From Bradyrhizobium sp. (lineage in GTDB: Bacteria > Pseudomonadota > Alphaproteobacteria > Rhizobiales > Xanthobacteraceae): a DNA stretch of 7,396 nt. Made by a program: the position numbers and the translations under genes. This document shows, piece by piece, positions 1 to 6,299 of this stretch (positions within the stretch are counted from its first letter, which is position 1; every line of letters begins with the position of its first letter). The DNA lies in the NCBI GenBank assembly GCA_028290305.1, contig JAQGKC010000282.1, positions 1-7,396 of the forward strand, in the 5' to 3' direction. The notes under the pieces were generated by a model. That model did not search any database. It saw only the letters and a program-made list of their open reading frames with translations, and was not told the DNA's origin.

Positions 1-222
1 TGGAGGCGGAACGTTCAGGCTCTCTTCCAGTGCTTCGACCGCTTCGTTCCGGCATCCGAAACGGAAATAGAGCTTGGAGAATGTGAGGCGCAGATAGGTC
101 CGTTGACGTGCCGAAAAGTCTGCGAACGCCGGATCCCGCCGCCTGGACAGCGCGTCATCGAGGGCCGAGAGATCCTTCGCGACTCCGTCCGCCCCGGCCT
201 GATCCGTCGCGTCCGCCAACAT
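1..222 (-). CDS. Hypothetical protein, N-terminal part, helical (TPR-like?), cut by window edge
   Basis: Read on the minus strand from ATG at 222, the frame stays open for 74 codons to the window edge. It begins MLADATDQAGADGVAKDL and continues with a helical stretch (QRTYLRLTFSKLYFRFG, then EAVEALEESL) whose spacing of aromatic and small residues recalls one tetratricopeptide-like helix pair. That is an impression, not a family assignment. Amino-acid use is balanced, whereas the plus-strand frames here are arginine-rich and look like shadows. The start is uncertain. ATG 222 has an AGGGG about 12 bases upstream, which is rather far. The frame continues upstream through TTG 261 to ATG 309 (MPRLDAAGSDAP), which would overlap the divergent gene at 263. 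Product and role are not recognised. Confidence 0.45.
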   Translation of the reverse strand, partial: MLADATDQAGADGVAKDLSALDDALSRRRDPAFADFSARQRTYLRLTFSKLYFRFGCRNEAVEALEESLNVPPP

Positions 223-262
223 CGACAGTCGATTCCCCTGCGCGACAGTGTCCTGCTTCAAT

Positions 263-1159
263 ATGGCGACGGACGGAGCGTCGCTTCCGGCGGCGTCCAG
301 CCTTGGCATGCGATCGCGCGCCTGCTGCGCGACCGGATCGGGAGGCCGGAGAACTGGTCCCGATGGAACGAGATTCTGATTCGCGCCGGGCAGCCGACCG
401 ACCCCTCGCCGGTGATGCTGAGGCGCTACGTGTCGACGCTGCTCCGCATCGAGGAGATCGCCTCGGCCCACGGGCGGGAGGTGGGGGGCCCTGCTGCCGT
501 CGTCGTTCACCGGCGCCGAGGTCGCGGTGCGCCTCTACGACCGGGATGCGGATGCCGGTCTTGCGACCTTGATCGGCCTTCGCGAGCGCCGGACCACCCT
601 GGAGGCGGTGAGGACGCGCTTGAAGGAGACGCCGGCGTCCGACCTCCGGAATCGCTTCCGCGTCATGACCGACCGTGCCAAGACCATCGAACGGTGCGAG
701 GACGCCTTCGGCGAAGCCGCGCCGCGCCTGTTCGGGGAAGGAGCCGTGGCCAAGCGGCGTCCGGCGCTGCGCTACTTCAGGCGCCTCGGATTCGACGTGC
801 CGGATTCTTCAAGGAATATCCTGGCCGGCGCCGACCTCCATCTGGCCGAACCGCCCGAGCGCGGCGGCTACGCCCTCGAGACGATCGCGCAATCCGTGGC
901 GCTGTCGCTGTACCTTCCCGCATTCTACATCGTGTTCGGGCCCGGCAACGGCGACGACATCATCACGCGCGCCGGGCAGATACTCGACGTGCTGAAGACG
1001 CCCTGGATCGGGATGCTCAGCATCCGTGACGACGGATGGGTGGAAGGCGTCCGCGAGGTCCGCGGCGTCCCGCCCGGAGGGCGAAACGCGGCCGACTACG
1101 CCGCGATCGTCGAGGCGTTCGGCGGCCGCCGCTCGGGCGAGCATCCCATCCGCAAATAG
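263..1159 (+). pseudogene. Uncharacterised protein gene with two frame breaks
   Basis: The coding signal moves between frames. Frame 2 from ATG 263 gives MATDGASLPAASS. Frame 1 from about 301 gives PWHAIARLLRDRIGRPENW, and frame 2 resumes after about 488 (LLPSSFTGAEVAVRLYDRD) to the TGA-free end at TAG 1157-1159. The joins fall at a CC pair (301-302), where one base seems missing, and at a run of six G (483-488), where one G seems extra. The changes cancel, so start and stop share a frame; mended, the protein would have about 298 residues. Its C-terminal half holds a hydrophobic segment (SVALSLYLPAFYIVFG) followed by GNGDDIITRAGQILDVLKTPWIG, giving an alpha/beta impression. I do not recognise the family. 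The breaks could be real decay or sequence errors. The ATG 263 start lacks a clear ribosome binding site and is the weakest part of the model; the frame from 491 to 1159 is the strongest. Confidence 0.55.
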
Positions 1160-1522
1160 GCGCACATTGACGACGCGACCGCCACGCGCCCGACTGCGCG
1201 GCCGGTCGGTCCGCTTTGCGGATTTTCGGCGTCTCGCGTTCGGTCCACGCTTGCTTTTCCGCTCTGCCTCGCGCGCTGCGGCCGGCGCCGCGATGGCGAA
1301 AGGCCTGCGGCGCAGCGCTTTCTCGCGTGAGTCGTATAGAAAATAATGAGGAAACTAGACCATCCGTTAGCTCGGATGTATGACGGCTTCTGGTGCGAAG
1401 CGGACGTTGACATTCGATAACATGGGATCGGCGGCGACACACACATTTCCGGTTGGCCTCATAACCAGATTCCAAGAAGCTCGGGTCAATCCAGGTTTGC
1501 CTAACCTCTCGGTCGTTGCGCT

Positions 1523-1561
1523 CTAAAACGCACTCTTGACCACGCCACCATCGATGCGTAG
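1523..1561 (-). pseudogene. Possible relic of a second SDR C-terminus
   Basis: On the minus strand the codons from 1561 down to the TAG at 1523-1525 read LRIDGGVVKSAF-stop. Many classical short-chain dehydrogenases end with a hydrophobic residue, R or T, then (I/V)DGG and a short tail, so this could be the last 12 codons of a lost SDR gene. The frame upstream (PLPHAP) shows no further SDR similarity and soon meets the 5' end of the plus-strand SDR gene. It is short enough to be chance. Confidence 0.2.
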
Positions 1562-1582
1562 CGGAGCGTGCGGCAGGGGGAT

Positions 1583-1587
1583 AGAGG
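1583..1587 (+). promoter_or_regulatory. Ribosome binding site supporting the SDR start at 1596
   Basis: AGAGG lies 8 bases before ATG 1596. This favours ATG 1596 over the internal TTG 1652, which would begin inside the first beta strand and remove the residues ahead of the nucleotide-binding loop. It also shows that the first 16 codons are in a different frame from the bulk of the gene. Confidence 0.5.
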
Positions 1588-1595
1588 TTACATTG

Positions 1596-2405
1596 ATGAC
1601 GGGCGGAATTGACTACCTGAAAATTGCGCGACTCGACGGCCAGGCATCGTATTGCTGGGCGCGGGGGGCGGGGGCATAGGCCCGGCAACGGCGTCTGCGC
1701 TGTCCGGGGCCGGCGCGCGGTTGCTCTGCGTGGATATCAAAGAGCAGGAAGCGCGTGAATCGGCTTTGCTGGTGGGCGGCGAGGCGATCGTCGCCGATGT
1801 CCGAAAACGCGCCGACGTGGCGCAGGTTTTCGCGCGGGCGAAGCATTTATTCGGGAAGGATTTCAAAGGCGTGGTCGATGTTGTTGGCATCGCCATGCTT
1901 GCGCCACTTGAGACGTTCGACGACGAGACCATTGACGCGCAGTTCGGGATTGTCTTTAGGCATGCGCTGCTCGCACTACAGCTGGCGGCCCCGATTCTCG
2001 CCGAGTGGCGGCACTTTCACTTTTGTCGGTTCGCGCTCGGGTATCAGGCCATCTCCGAACCAGGCGCTCTATGGTGCGTTCAAAGCGGCGTTGCATCATC
2101 TGGTACGAGTGGCCGCGGTGGACTTCGGACCGCACAAAATACGAGTAAATGCGGTTGCACCCGGTGTAGTCCGTACTCCACGGCTGCTCAAGGGGCTGTC
2201 GCCGGACGCGTGGCATCAATTAGCGCTCGCAACTCCACTTCGTCGCGTGGCGGATCCCGAAGACGTTGCCAAGGCGATTCTTTTTCTGGCGTCGGACCTC
2301 GCAGGGTACGTGACAGGCAATATCCTCACGTTGGACGGCGCAGGTGACAGCACCTTTCAGTCTCTGGGAATTAAGCCTGACCTGCCTGGCCGCGCGAAAG
2401 GGTGA
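1596..2405 (+). pseudogene. Short-chain dehydrogenase/reductase (SDR) gene with two cancelling frame breaks
   Basis: The mended product would be a classical SDR of about 270 residues, an NAD(P)-dependent alcohol/ketone or dihydrodiol-type oxidoreductase of the cytoplasm. The start frame gives MTGGIDYLKIARLDGQ. After a missing base near 1643 the next frame gives GIVLLGAGGGGIG, the Rossmann nucleotide-binding loop (about residues 17-29, with Ala where the first Gly of TGxxxGIG is usual), then LLCVDI, whose aspartate suggests NAD preference. A second break near 2003-2007 leads to GGTFTFVGSRSG with the catalytic serine, YGAFK with the YxxxK pair, and PHKIRVNAVAPGVVRTP, the typical SDR segment after the active site. 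The end is ILTLDGAGDSTFQS and a short tail. The breaks return to the original frame, so either two compensating indels or two sequence errors are possible. It ends 45 bases before the convergent regulator stop. Its neighbours suggest a role in the same catabolic route, perhaps dehydrogenating an oxygenase product; the substrate is unknown. Confidence 0.8.
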
Positions 2406-2450
2406 TCCGCGCAGCAATCGGCGGTCGCGATGCGCGTCGGCTGCGCAAAT

Positions 2451-2987
2451 CTATTCGATCAATTCAAGAACGCCGGCATCCGCCTCGAAATCCAGCAGCA
2501 GTTTTTCACACAGCCTGGCCAGCACTTTTCTCTCCTGACCGGAAAGGGAAACCCGCGTCCTGGATAGCAGCGAGGAGCGGGCGATTTCGGTCATGGCCTT
2601 GTCGGCCACCTGCTTGCCCTTGGTCGTCAACTGGACCCGAAGTCCTCCCTTGTTGATCCGCCTGACCAGTCCTGCTGCCGACATCCGATCCACTTTCTTC
2701 GTGATCGCTCCCGAGGTGACCAGCAAGGCGCGGAACAGGTCGGTTGGCCGCATGGCATAATCGCCGCCAGCGCGGCGCAGCGCCAGCACAACGCGTATCT
2801 CCGCGCCGCTCAGGCCGAATATCCGCTCCCACTGCTTGCTTCCGACCCGATCTATGATTCTGCCGATGCGAAGAAGGTAGATGGAAAGCAGATAATCGAG
2901 CGGATCGAGATCCGGTCGTTCGCGCGCCCAACTCGTCGCGATATCCTTCGCGTGTCCTCCCGCCGGGGCAATCTTCTTCCGAACCAT
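2451..2987 (-). CDS. MarR-family transcriptional regulator
   Basis: The 178-residue protein has the length and plan of MarR-family winged-helix dimers, which commonly bind palindromic operators and release them on binding an aromatic ligand. Residues 30-50 (LDYLLSIYLLRIGRIIDRV) form the N-terminal dimerisation helix. Residues 61-75 (AEIRVVLALRRAGG) correspond to the helix before the DNA-binding domain. The helix-turn-helix covers about 79-111 (PTDLFRALLVTSGAITKKVD then AGLVRRI), the wing is NKGGLRVQLTTKG (112-124), and two C-terminal helices follow (125-170). The usual acidic-Arg wing tip (DRRG-like) is replaced by NKGG, so DNA contacts may differ. The frame is open further upstream, but ATG 2987 was chosen because MarR proteins normally begin 20-40 residues before the first helix, and AGAAG lies about 9 bases upstream. 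The divergent layout with the oxygenase, and repeats in the shared intergenic region, make local control of the oxygenase likely (inference). Confidence 0.9.
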   Translation of the reverse strand: MVRKKIAPAGGHAKDIATSWARERPDLDPLDYLLSIYLLRIGRIIDRVGSKQWERIFGLSGAEIRVVLALRRAGGDYAMRPTDLFRALLVTSGAITKKVDRMSAAGLVRRINKGGLRVQLTTKGKQVADKAMTEIARSSLLSRTRVSLSGQERKVLARLCEKLLLDFEADAGVLELIE

Positions 2988-3027
2988 GCTGTCGATCTTC
3001 TGAAATGAAAAGGTTTTGAAAGCAAAC

Positions 3028-3057
3028 CATATACTTTGAAATCCGATCGAACAACAA
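3028..3057 (-). promoter_or_regulatory. Candidate promoter of the MarR-type gene
   Basis: On the minus strand TTGTTG (3057-3052) and TATATG (3033-3028) are separated by 18 bases, 41 bases before ATG 2987. The -10 matches the sigma-70 consensus at 4 of 6 positions. The -35 overlaps the plus-strand string CGAACAACAAT, which resembles CAAACAACAAT in the oxygenase-side repeat, so the regulator might also bind here. Confidence 0.3.
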
Positions 3058-3142
3058 TGGGCGCCTGTTCCGGCAATAGCCTGCGCGGTCACGAATGCGA
3101 TGTGGCATTGGCGCCGGGCAGGAAAAGCAGTATCTTCCACCA

Positions 3143-3162
3143 TTTTCTTCCAAGGAAGAAAA
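3143..3162. repeat. 20-bp inverted repeat upstream of the oxygenase promoter
   Basis: TTTTCTTCC and GGAAGAAAA are perfect 9-base arms around a central AA. The repeat ends 5 bases before the TTGACA -35 box at 3168, the position expected of an activator or of a second repressor site. Its sequence differs from the 3238-3267 repeat, so if both are protein sites they may serve different proteins. Confidence 0.55.
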
Positions 3163-3167
3163 ATGAG

Positions 3168-3197
3168 TTGACAGTCCAACTTCATAATCACTAGATT
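3168..3197 (+). promoter_or_regulatory. Candidate sigma-70 promoter of the Rieske oxygenase gene
   Basis: A perfect TTGACA (3168-3173) is followed after 18 bases by TAGATT (3192-3197, 4 of 6 matches to TATAAT). Transcription would start near 3204, leaving a leader of about 80 bases that contains the tandem repeat 3238-3267 and the ribosome binding site. A repressor on that repeat would block the polymerase just after the start. Confidence 0.5.
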
Positions 3198-3237
3198 TAT
3201 GCCAGCGCCCGGTACGGCAACAGCCGATCGATTCAAA

Positions 3238-3267
3238 CAACAATATTGAAACCAACAATATTGAAAC
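3238..3267. repeat. Perfect tandem 15-bp repeat, candidate MarR operator
   Basis: CAACAATATTGAAAC occurs twice with no gap and no mismatch. Each copy contains the 8-base palindrome CAATATTG, and TTCAA at 3232-3236 forms a further dyad with TTGAA at 3246-3250. The repeat lies about 35-64 bases after the predicted transcription start and just before the ribosome binding site. AT-rich dyads of this size in a divergent MarR-target intergenic region are typical of MarR operators; binding by the neighbouring protein is inferred. Confidence 0.6.
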
Positions 3268-3270
3268 GCG

Positions 3271-3276
3271 GGGAGA
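3271..3276 (+). promoter_or_regulatory. Ribosome binding site of the oxygenase gene
   Basis: GGGAGA, preceded by another G, lies 7 bases before ATG 3284. A second ATG follows directly at 3287, and the spacing suits both; the first is used here. Confidence 0.6.
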
Positions 3277-3283
3277 TACGCCG

Positions 3284-4537
3284 ATGATGACCAAAGAGGA
3301 GAATGATCGGCTGTGCCGCATCGGTCCGGGCACTCCAATGGGGGCGCTGTTTCGCCGTTTCTGGATGCCGATCTGTACCGCCGACCGGCTGCCGGAACCC
3401 GGTTGCGCACCTCGGGCCGAGCGGTTGCTGGGCGAAAACTTCGTCGTGTTCCGCGGCAAGGACGGCAAGGTCGGCGTGCTCGACGAACTCTGCATTCATC
3501 GCGGGGCCTCGCTTGCCCTGGGACGTGTCGAGGATTGCGGCGTCCGGTGTCTCTATCACGGCTGGAAGTTCGGAACCGACGGTACGGTGCTCGACATCAT
3601 GAATATTCCGGCCGACAAACGGCCGCCGAAGCTCAAGGCCGCGGCATATCCCGTCGTCGAGGCAGGCGGCATCATCTGGACGTATCTCGGTCCTAGGGAA
3701 AAGCAGCCGGCTTTCCAGCGCTTCGCCGCTTTGGATTTTCCGGAAAACCACCGCGTGCTCCTACGCGTCGACACCAACACGAACTGGGTGCAGATGACCG
3801 AAGGCGGTCTCGACAGCTCGCATGTCGGTATCCTTCACACCAACGCGGCCCGTCCTTCCTGGGCCGGGAAATCCGACCAGAAGATCGGAGCGATGGACGA
3901 TACCGGCCCGAAACTCGAGATCGAGAACACTGAATTCGGCTACCACTATGCGGCTTTCCGCAATGGTCCCAGCGGCCCCAACGTCCGTATCGTGCCATTC
4001 ATCATGCCGAGCGGACGGATCATTCCCGGCGGCGCGCTCCAGGGAAAGAATAATTCGACTCTGGTCCTGGAGATTCCGATCGACGATGAACATACCGCGA
4101 CTTACTCGATTCGATACGGCACCGAGCCGGTTAGCTTTGAAAGCAGGCTGAATGAAACGGGCTACGACGACCCGCAGCTGTACGATCCGAAAAGCCAACG
4201 CTTCCTGTTTACGCGCGCCAATTTCGACTGGCAGCGGCGCGACCTCATGGATGAGAACTGGTCCGGATTCCGCGGAATTGCCGTGGAGGACGCCGTGATA
4301 TCGACCTCGATGGGACCGATCTACGATCGCACGAAGGAGCACCTGATTTCCTCCGATCTGGCCGTGATACGCTTCCGGAAGCGGTTGCTGGATTCAGTTG
4401 ATGCCATCGAAAACGGGGGTAACCCCGTCGGTGTGGACGCCGACTACAGTGTGATTGCTGCGATTGACCAGCCGGTGCCTGCCAAAGAGCATTGGCGGAC
4501 ACTTGCACCAACGCACAAGGTTAATGTTGCTGCGTGA
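3284..4537 (+). CDS. Rieske-type aromatic ring-hydroxylating oxygenase, catalytic (alpha) subunit
   Basis: The 417-residue protein matches the plan of phthalate 4,5-dioxygenase-like Rieske oxygenases, which use O2 and electrons from a separate reductase to hydroxylate or demethylate aromatic substrates in the cytoplasm. The N-terminal Rieske domain (about 28-137) binds a 2Fe-2S cluster through C70, H72, C89 and H92 (CIHRGASLALG ... CLYHGWKFG). The catalytic domain follows. NWVQMTEGGLDSSHVGILH (167-185) supplies the bridging D177 and iron ligands H180 and H185; the third ligand is probably D336 in GIAVEDAVISTSMGPIYDR (331-349), by analogy with phthalate dioxygenase. All key residues are present and the length is normal, so the enzyme should be intact. 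No ferredoxin or reductase gene is seen, so electrons must come from proteins encoded elsewhere. Divergence from the MarR gene and the downstream transporter point to inducible use of an aromatic acid. Phthalate, chlorobenzoate or other acids cannot be told apart from sequence alone. Confidence 0.93.
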   Translation: MMTKEENDRLCRIGPGTPMGALFRRFWMPICTADRLPEPGCAPRAERLLGENFVVFRGKDGKVGVLDELCIHRGASLALGRVEDCGVRCLYHGWKFGTDGTVLDIMNIPADKRPPKLKAAAYPVVEAGGIIWTYLGPREKQPAFQRFAALDFPENHRVLLRVDTNTNWVQMTEGGLDSSHVGILHTNAARPSWAGKSDQKIGAMDDTGPKLEIENTEFGYHYAAFRNGPSGPNVRIVPFIMPSGRIIPGGALQGKNNSTLVLEIPIDDEHTATYSIRYGTEPVSFESRLNETGYDDPQLYDPKSQRFLFTRANFDWQRRDLMDENWSGFRGIAVEDAVISTSMGPIYDRTKEHLISSDLAVIRFRKRLLDSVDAIENGGNPVGVDADYSVIAAIDQPVPAKEHWRTLAPTHKVNVAA

Positions 4538-4606
4538 GGGCTCTGTTGTCGCGGGGCGCACGCAGCAGCAAGCGAACCTGCGGGAGAAGTGCCGCGACAT
4601 AAGCGA

Positions 4607-4640
4607 TGATGCTGAAATGGATGGCTTTCGTTCAGCATCA
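4607..4640. repeat. Inverted repeat between oxygenase and transporter genes
   Basis: TGATGCTGAA and TTCAGCATCA are perfect 10-base arms around a 14-base loop. No T-run follows, so it is not a standard intrinsic terminator. As RNA it could stabilise or process the oxygenase message or reduce read-through into the transporter; as DNA it could be a protein site. The 215-base gap holding it (4538-4752) is otherwise without a supported gene. Confidence 0.5.
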
Positions 4641-4752
4641 AATATTTCCTGCGGGTAGGCAGGGTTTCAGCCGCAATTTTCCCGATCCGGTTCCGACGCC
4701 CGTTGCAGGGTGGGCCGGCTTTCTGCCGACGCAAACAGGAAACCCCAAAAAA

Positions 4753-6018
4753 ATGTTCAACCAACCACTGAACCGATGGTGGACCGTCGTCGGGGGCGCA
4801 CTGGGTGTCGCCGTCGGCATCGGTGTTCTGGGGAATTCGTTCGGGATTTTTACGAATGCAATCGGCAAGGAGTTCGGATGGGATAGGTCGACAACGACAC
4901 TGGGCCTCACCATCGAGCACGTATGCGCGGGAATCAGTTACATCCCGATGAGTTTTCTGATGGTCCGGTGGGGTGTTCGAGTGCCGACCGCGGTGACCAT
5001 AGCGTTGTGTGCCGCCAGCATCTTCTGCATGGGACTGGTGCCCAACTCGCCGGCGATCTACTATTTTCTGTTCGCGTTCATGGGCATATGCAGCGGCGCC
5101 TCAAATTCAATTCCCTACTCGATAGCGATCGTCAGATCGTTCGACGATCAGCGCGGATTGGCGCTGGGCCTTATGGTGACGGGAACAGGCATAGGCGCCA
5201 CGCTGATTCCGCTCTACACCAATTTTGTGATGGCCAACTACGGCTGGCGGGGCGGCTTCATGGGAATTGGCATCCTAGTGGCCGTGGTGACGCTGCCTGC
5301 GCTGGCCTTTATGGTTCGGGTGCCGCCGCCGACACCTCAACATCGGGAGCAGATCGGTGAAATGGAAGGTGTGCCGGCTTTCCTCGACATTATCACGCGT
5401 TTTCGTTTTTGGTTGATCGGTGCACCGATCTTTTTCCTTTCGATGGCCGTGATCGGCACGCTGGCCAATATCGTGCCTGTGATGACCGATAAGGGTTTTT
5501 CCACGGCGAACGCCGTGGGGATGCTCTCCATTGCAGGTTTCGCTTCGCTGTTCAGCCGGGCGTTTGTGGGACTGCTGCTGGACAGGTTTCATGCATCCGT
5601 GGTGGCGGCCGGTTCGATGGGCGTCGCGATCCTTGGGCTTCTTGTTCTTCTGGTCGTACCCGTCTCGACGCCGGTGGCTTACCTTATCGCAGTTCTGATT
5701 GGATTCAGTCTCGGATCCGAAGCCGATATCATTACCTACATGGTCAGCCGTTATTTTAGTCCCGCAAGTTACACCAAGGTCGTCAGTGCGGTATTTATCC
5801 TCTTCGCAACCGGCAATGGAACGGGAGTTTCGGTTTACAGCTATTCACATGATTTTCTCGGTTCATACCGGCCCGGCATCGAGCTGCTCATTGCCCTTCT
5901 ATTTGTGGGCATAGCCCTCGTGCTGCGATTGGGAGAATACCCCTTGCGCAAACACCGTCTGGACGATCATGTCAGTGAAGATAATTTACTGTCTGAGAAG
6001 GCACCGGCTATGCCTTGA
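4753..6018 (+). CDS. Major facilitator superfamily (MFS) transporter, probably for an organic or aromatic acid
   Basis: From ATG 4753 the product has 421 residues, normal for a 12-helix MFS carrier of the inner membrane. The first helix is residues 11-36 (TVVGGALGVAVGIGVLG), followed by FGWDRST, a motif I associate with monocarboxylate/oxalate-formate-type MFS members. About six helices reach residue 189. A cytoplasmic loop (190-215, PPPTPQHREQ) divides the halves, and six more helices run to about 392 before a hydrophilic tail. Motif-A-like SRAFVGLLLDRF lies at 268-279, and GSEADIITYMVSRYF (321-335) is characteristic of the second half in this subgroup. The frame is open upstream to ATG 4606, but that would add 49 hydrophilic residues and lies at the edge of an inverted repeat. 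ATG 4753 starts just before helix 1 and has AGGA about 12 bases upstream. Same-strand position behind the oxygenase suggests uptake of its substrate; export is possible. Confidence 0.88.
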   Translation: MFNQPLNRWWTVVGGALGVAVGIGVLGNSFGIFTNAIGKEFGWDRSTTTLGLTIEHVCAGISYIPMSFLMVRWGVRVPTAVTIALCAASIFCMGLVPNSPAIYYFLFAFMGICSGASNSIPYSIAIVRSFDDQRGLALGLMVTGTGIGATLIPLYTNFVMANYGWRGGFMGIGILVAVVTLPALAFMVRVPPPTPQHREQIGEMEGVPAFLDIITRFRFWLIGAPIFFLSMAVIGTLANIVPVMTDKGFSTANAVGMLSIAGFASLFSRAFVGLLLDRFHASVVAAGSMGVAILGLLVLLVVPVSTPVAYLIAVLIGFSLGSEADIITYMVSRYFSPASYTKVVSAVFILFATGNGTGVSVYSYSHDFLGSYRPGIELLIALLFVGIALVLRLGEYPLRKHRLDDHVSEDNLLSEKAPAMP

Positions 6019-6056
6019 GGAATGTCGCAATTGTAATCGGGCTTTGGCAAGATATA

Positions 6057-6073
6057 GTCAGTCACCGACTGAC
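6057..6073. repeat. 17-bp palindrome downstream of the transporter gene
   Basis: GTCAGTC and GACTGAC are perfect 7-base arms with a 3-base centre (ACC). On the plus strand the stem is followed by a run of six A, not T, so it is not a normal terminator for the transporter. It could be a regulator-binding dyad, or the run of T before the stem on the minus strand may be incidental. No regulator gene lies beside it. Confidence 0.5.
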
Positions 6074-6120
6074 AAAAAATTGACGAGATCTATCCAATCG
6101 CTAACTGTCAAACAAATCGT

Positions 6121-6148
6121 AGAAACCTTATCGACTCGAAAGGTTTCT
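6121..6148 (+). terminator. Hairpin, possible weak terminator after the transporter
   Basis: AGAAACCTT and AAGGTTTCT are perfect 9-base arms around a 10-base loop, followed by TCTGG. The stem is only moderately GC-rich and the trailing sequence is pyrimidine-rich without a true U-run. Its position about 100 bases after the stop at 6018 fits 3'-end formation, but it could equally be a decayed transposon end. Confidence 0.3.
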
Positions 6149-6299
6149 TCTGGCCGATGAGCAATCCCTTGTAAGATCGTTGGCCTCTGTGGATAGGACG
6201 TACAGGAATAGGGGTCCTCCGCCGCGTCGCTCTATCGCGAGCGTATGATTTATACCGACTGAACAGTCTGGCTCCCCCAAACAAGTACCCGCGACCGGC

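Larger units (their letters stand above)
1160..1595. other. Gene-poor intergenic region
   Basis: No convincing gene lies in these roughly 435 bases. The overlapping frames are arginine- and serine-rich and behave like shadows. Visible elements are a 6-bp inverted repeat CATCCG/CGGATG with a 6-base loop near 1362-1379, a TTGACA hexamer at 1407-1412 without a good -10 partner, and, on the minus strand at 1523-1561, a short stretch reading LRIDGGVVKSAF-stop that resembles an SDR C-terminus. Base composition falls from very GC-rich (before about 1320) to mixed, suggesting a junction between segments of different origin. Confidence 0.5.

Noticed and set aside
103..1029. Long plus-strand open frame starting at TTG 103 read as one intact gene
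   Set aside because: Its first 65 codons are arginine-rich antisense of the minus-strand gene at 1-222, and the part after about 490 is arginine-rich while the neighbouring frame carries the protein-like sequence. Only about 301-488 of this frame looks coding.
1407..1412. TTGACA as a promoter for the SDR gene
   Set aside because: No acceptable -10 hexamer occurs 16-18 bases downstream.
1017..1688. Minus-strand 223-codon open frame
   Set aside because: It is rich in arginine, serine and proline, spans the ends of two plus-strand genes and an intergenic region, and shows no motif.
2988..3410. Upstream extension of the MarR-type protein to 319 residues
   Set aside because: The added part has no family similarity, contains the promoters and repeats, and would overlap the start of the divergent oxygenase gene.
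2506..3495. Long minus-strand open frame overlapping the regulator and oxygenase
   Set aside because: It is serine- and arginine-rich without motifs and is a shadow of the MarR and Rieske genes, both of which have clear family features.
4606..4752. Upstream start for the MFS transporter
   Set aside because: It would add 49 hydrophilic residues before helix 1, has no good ribosome binding site and begins at an inverted repeat.
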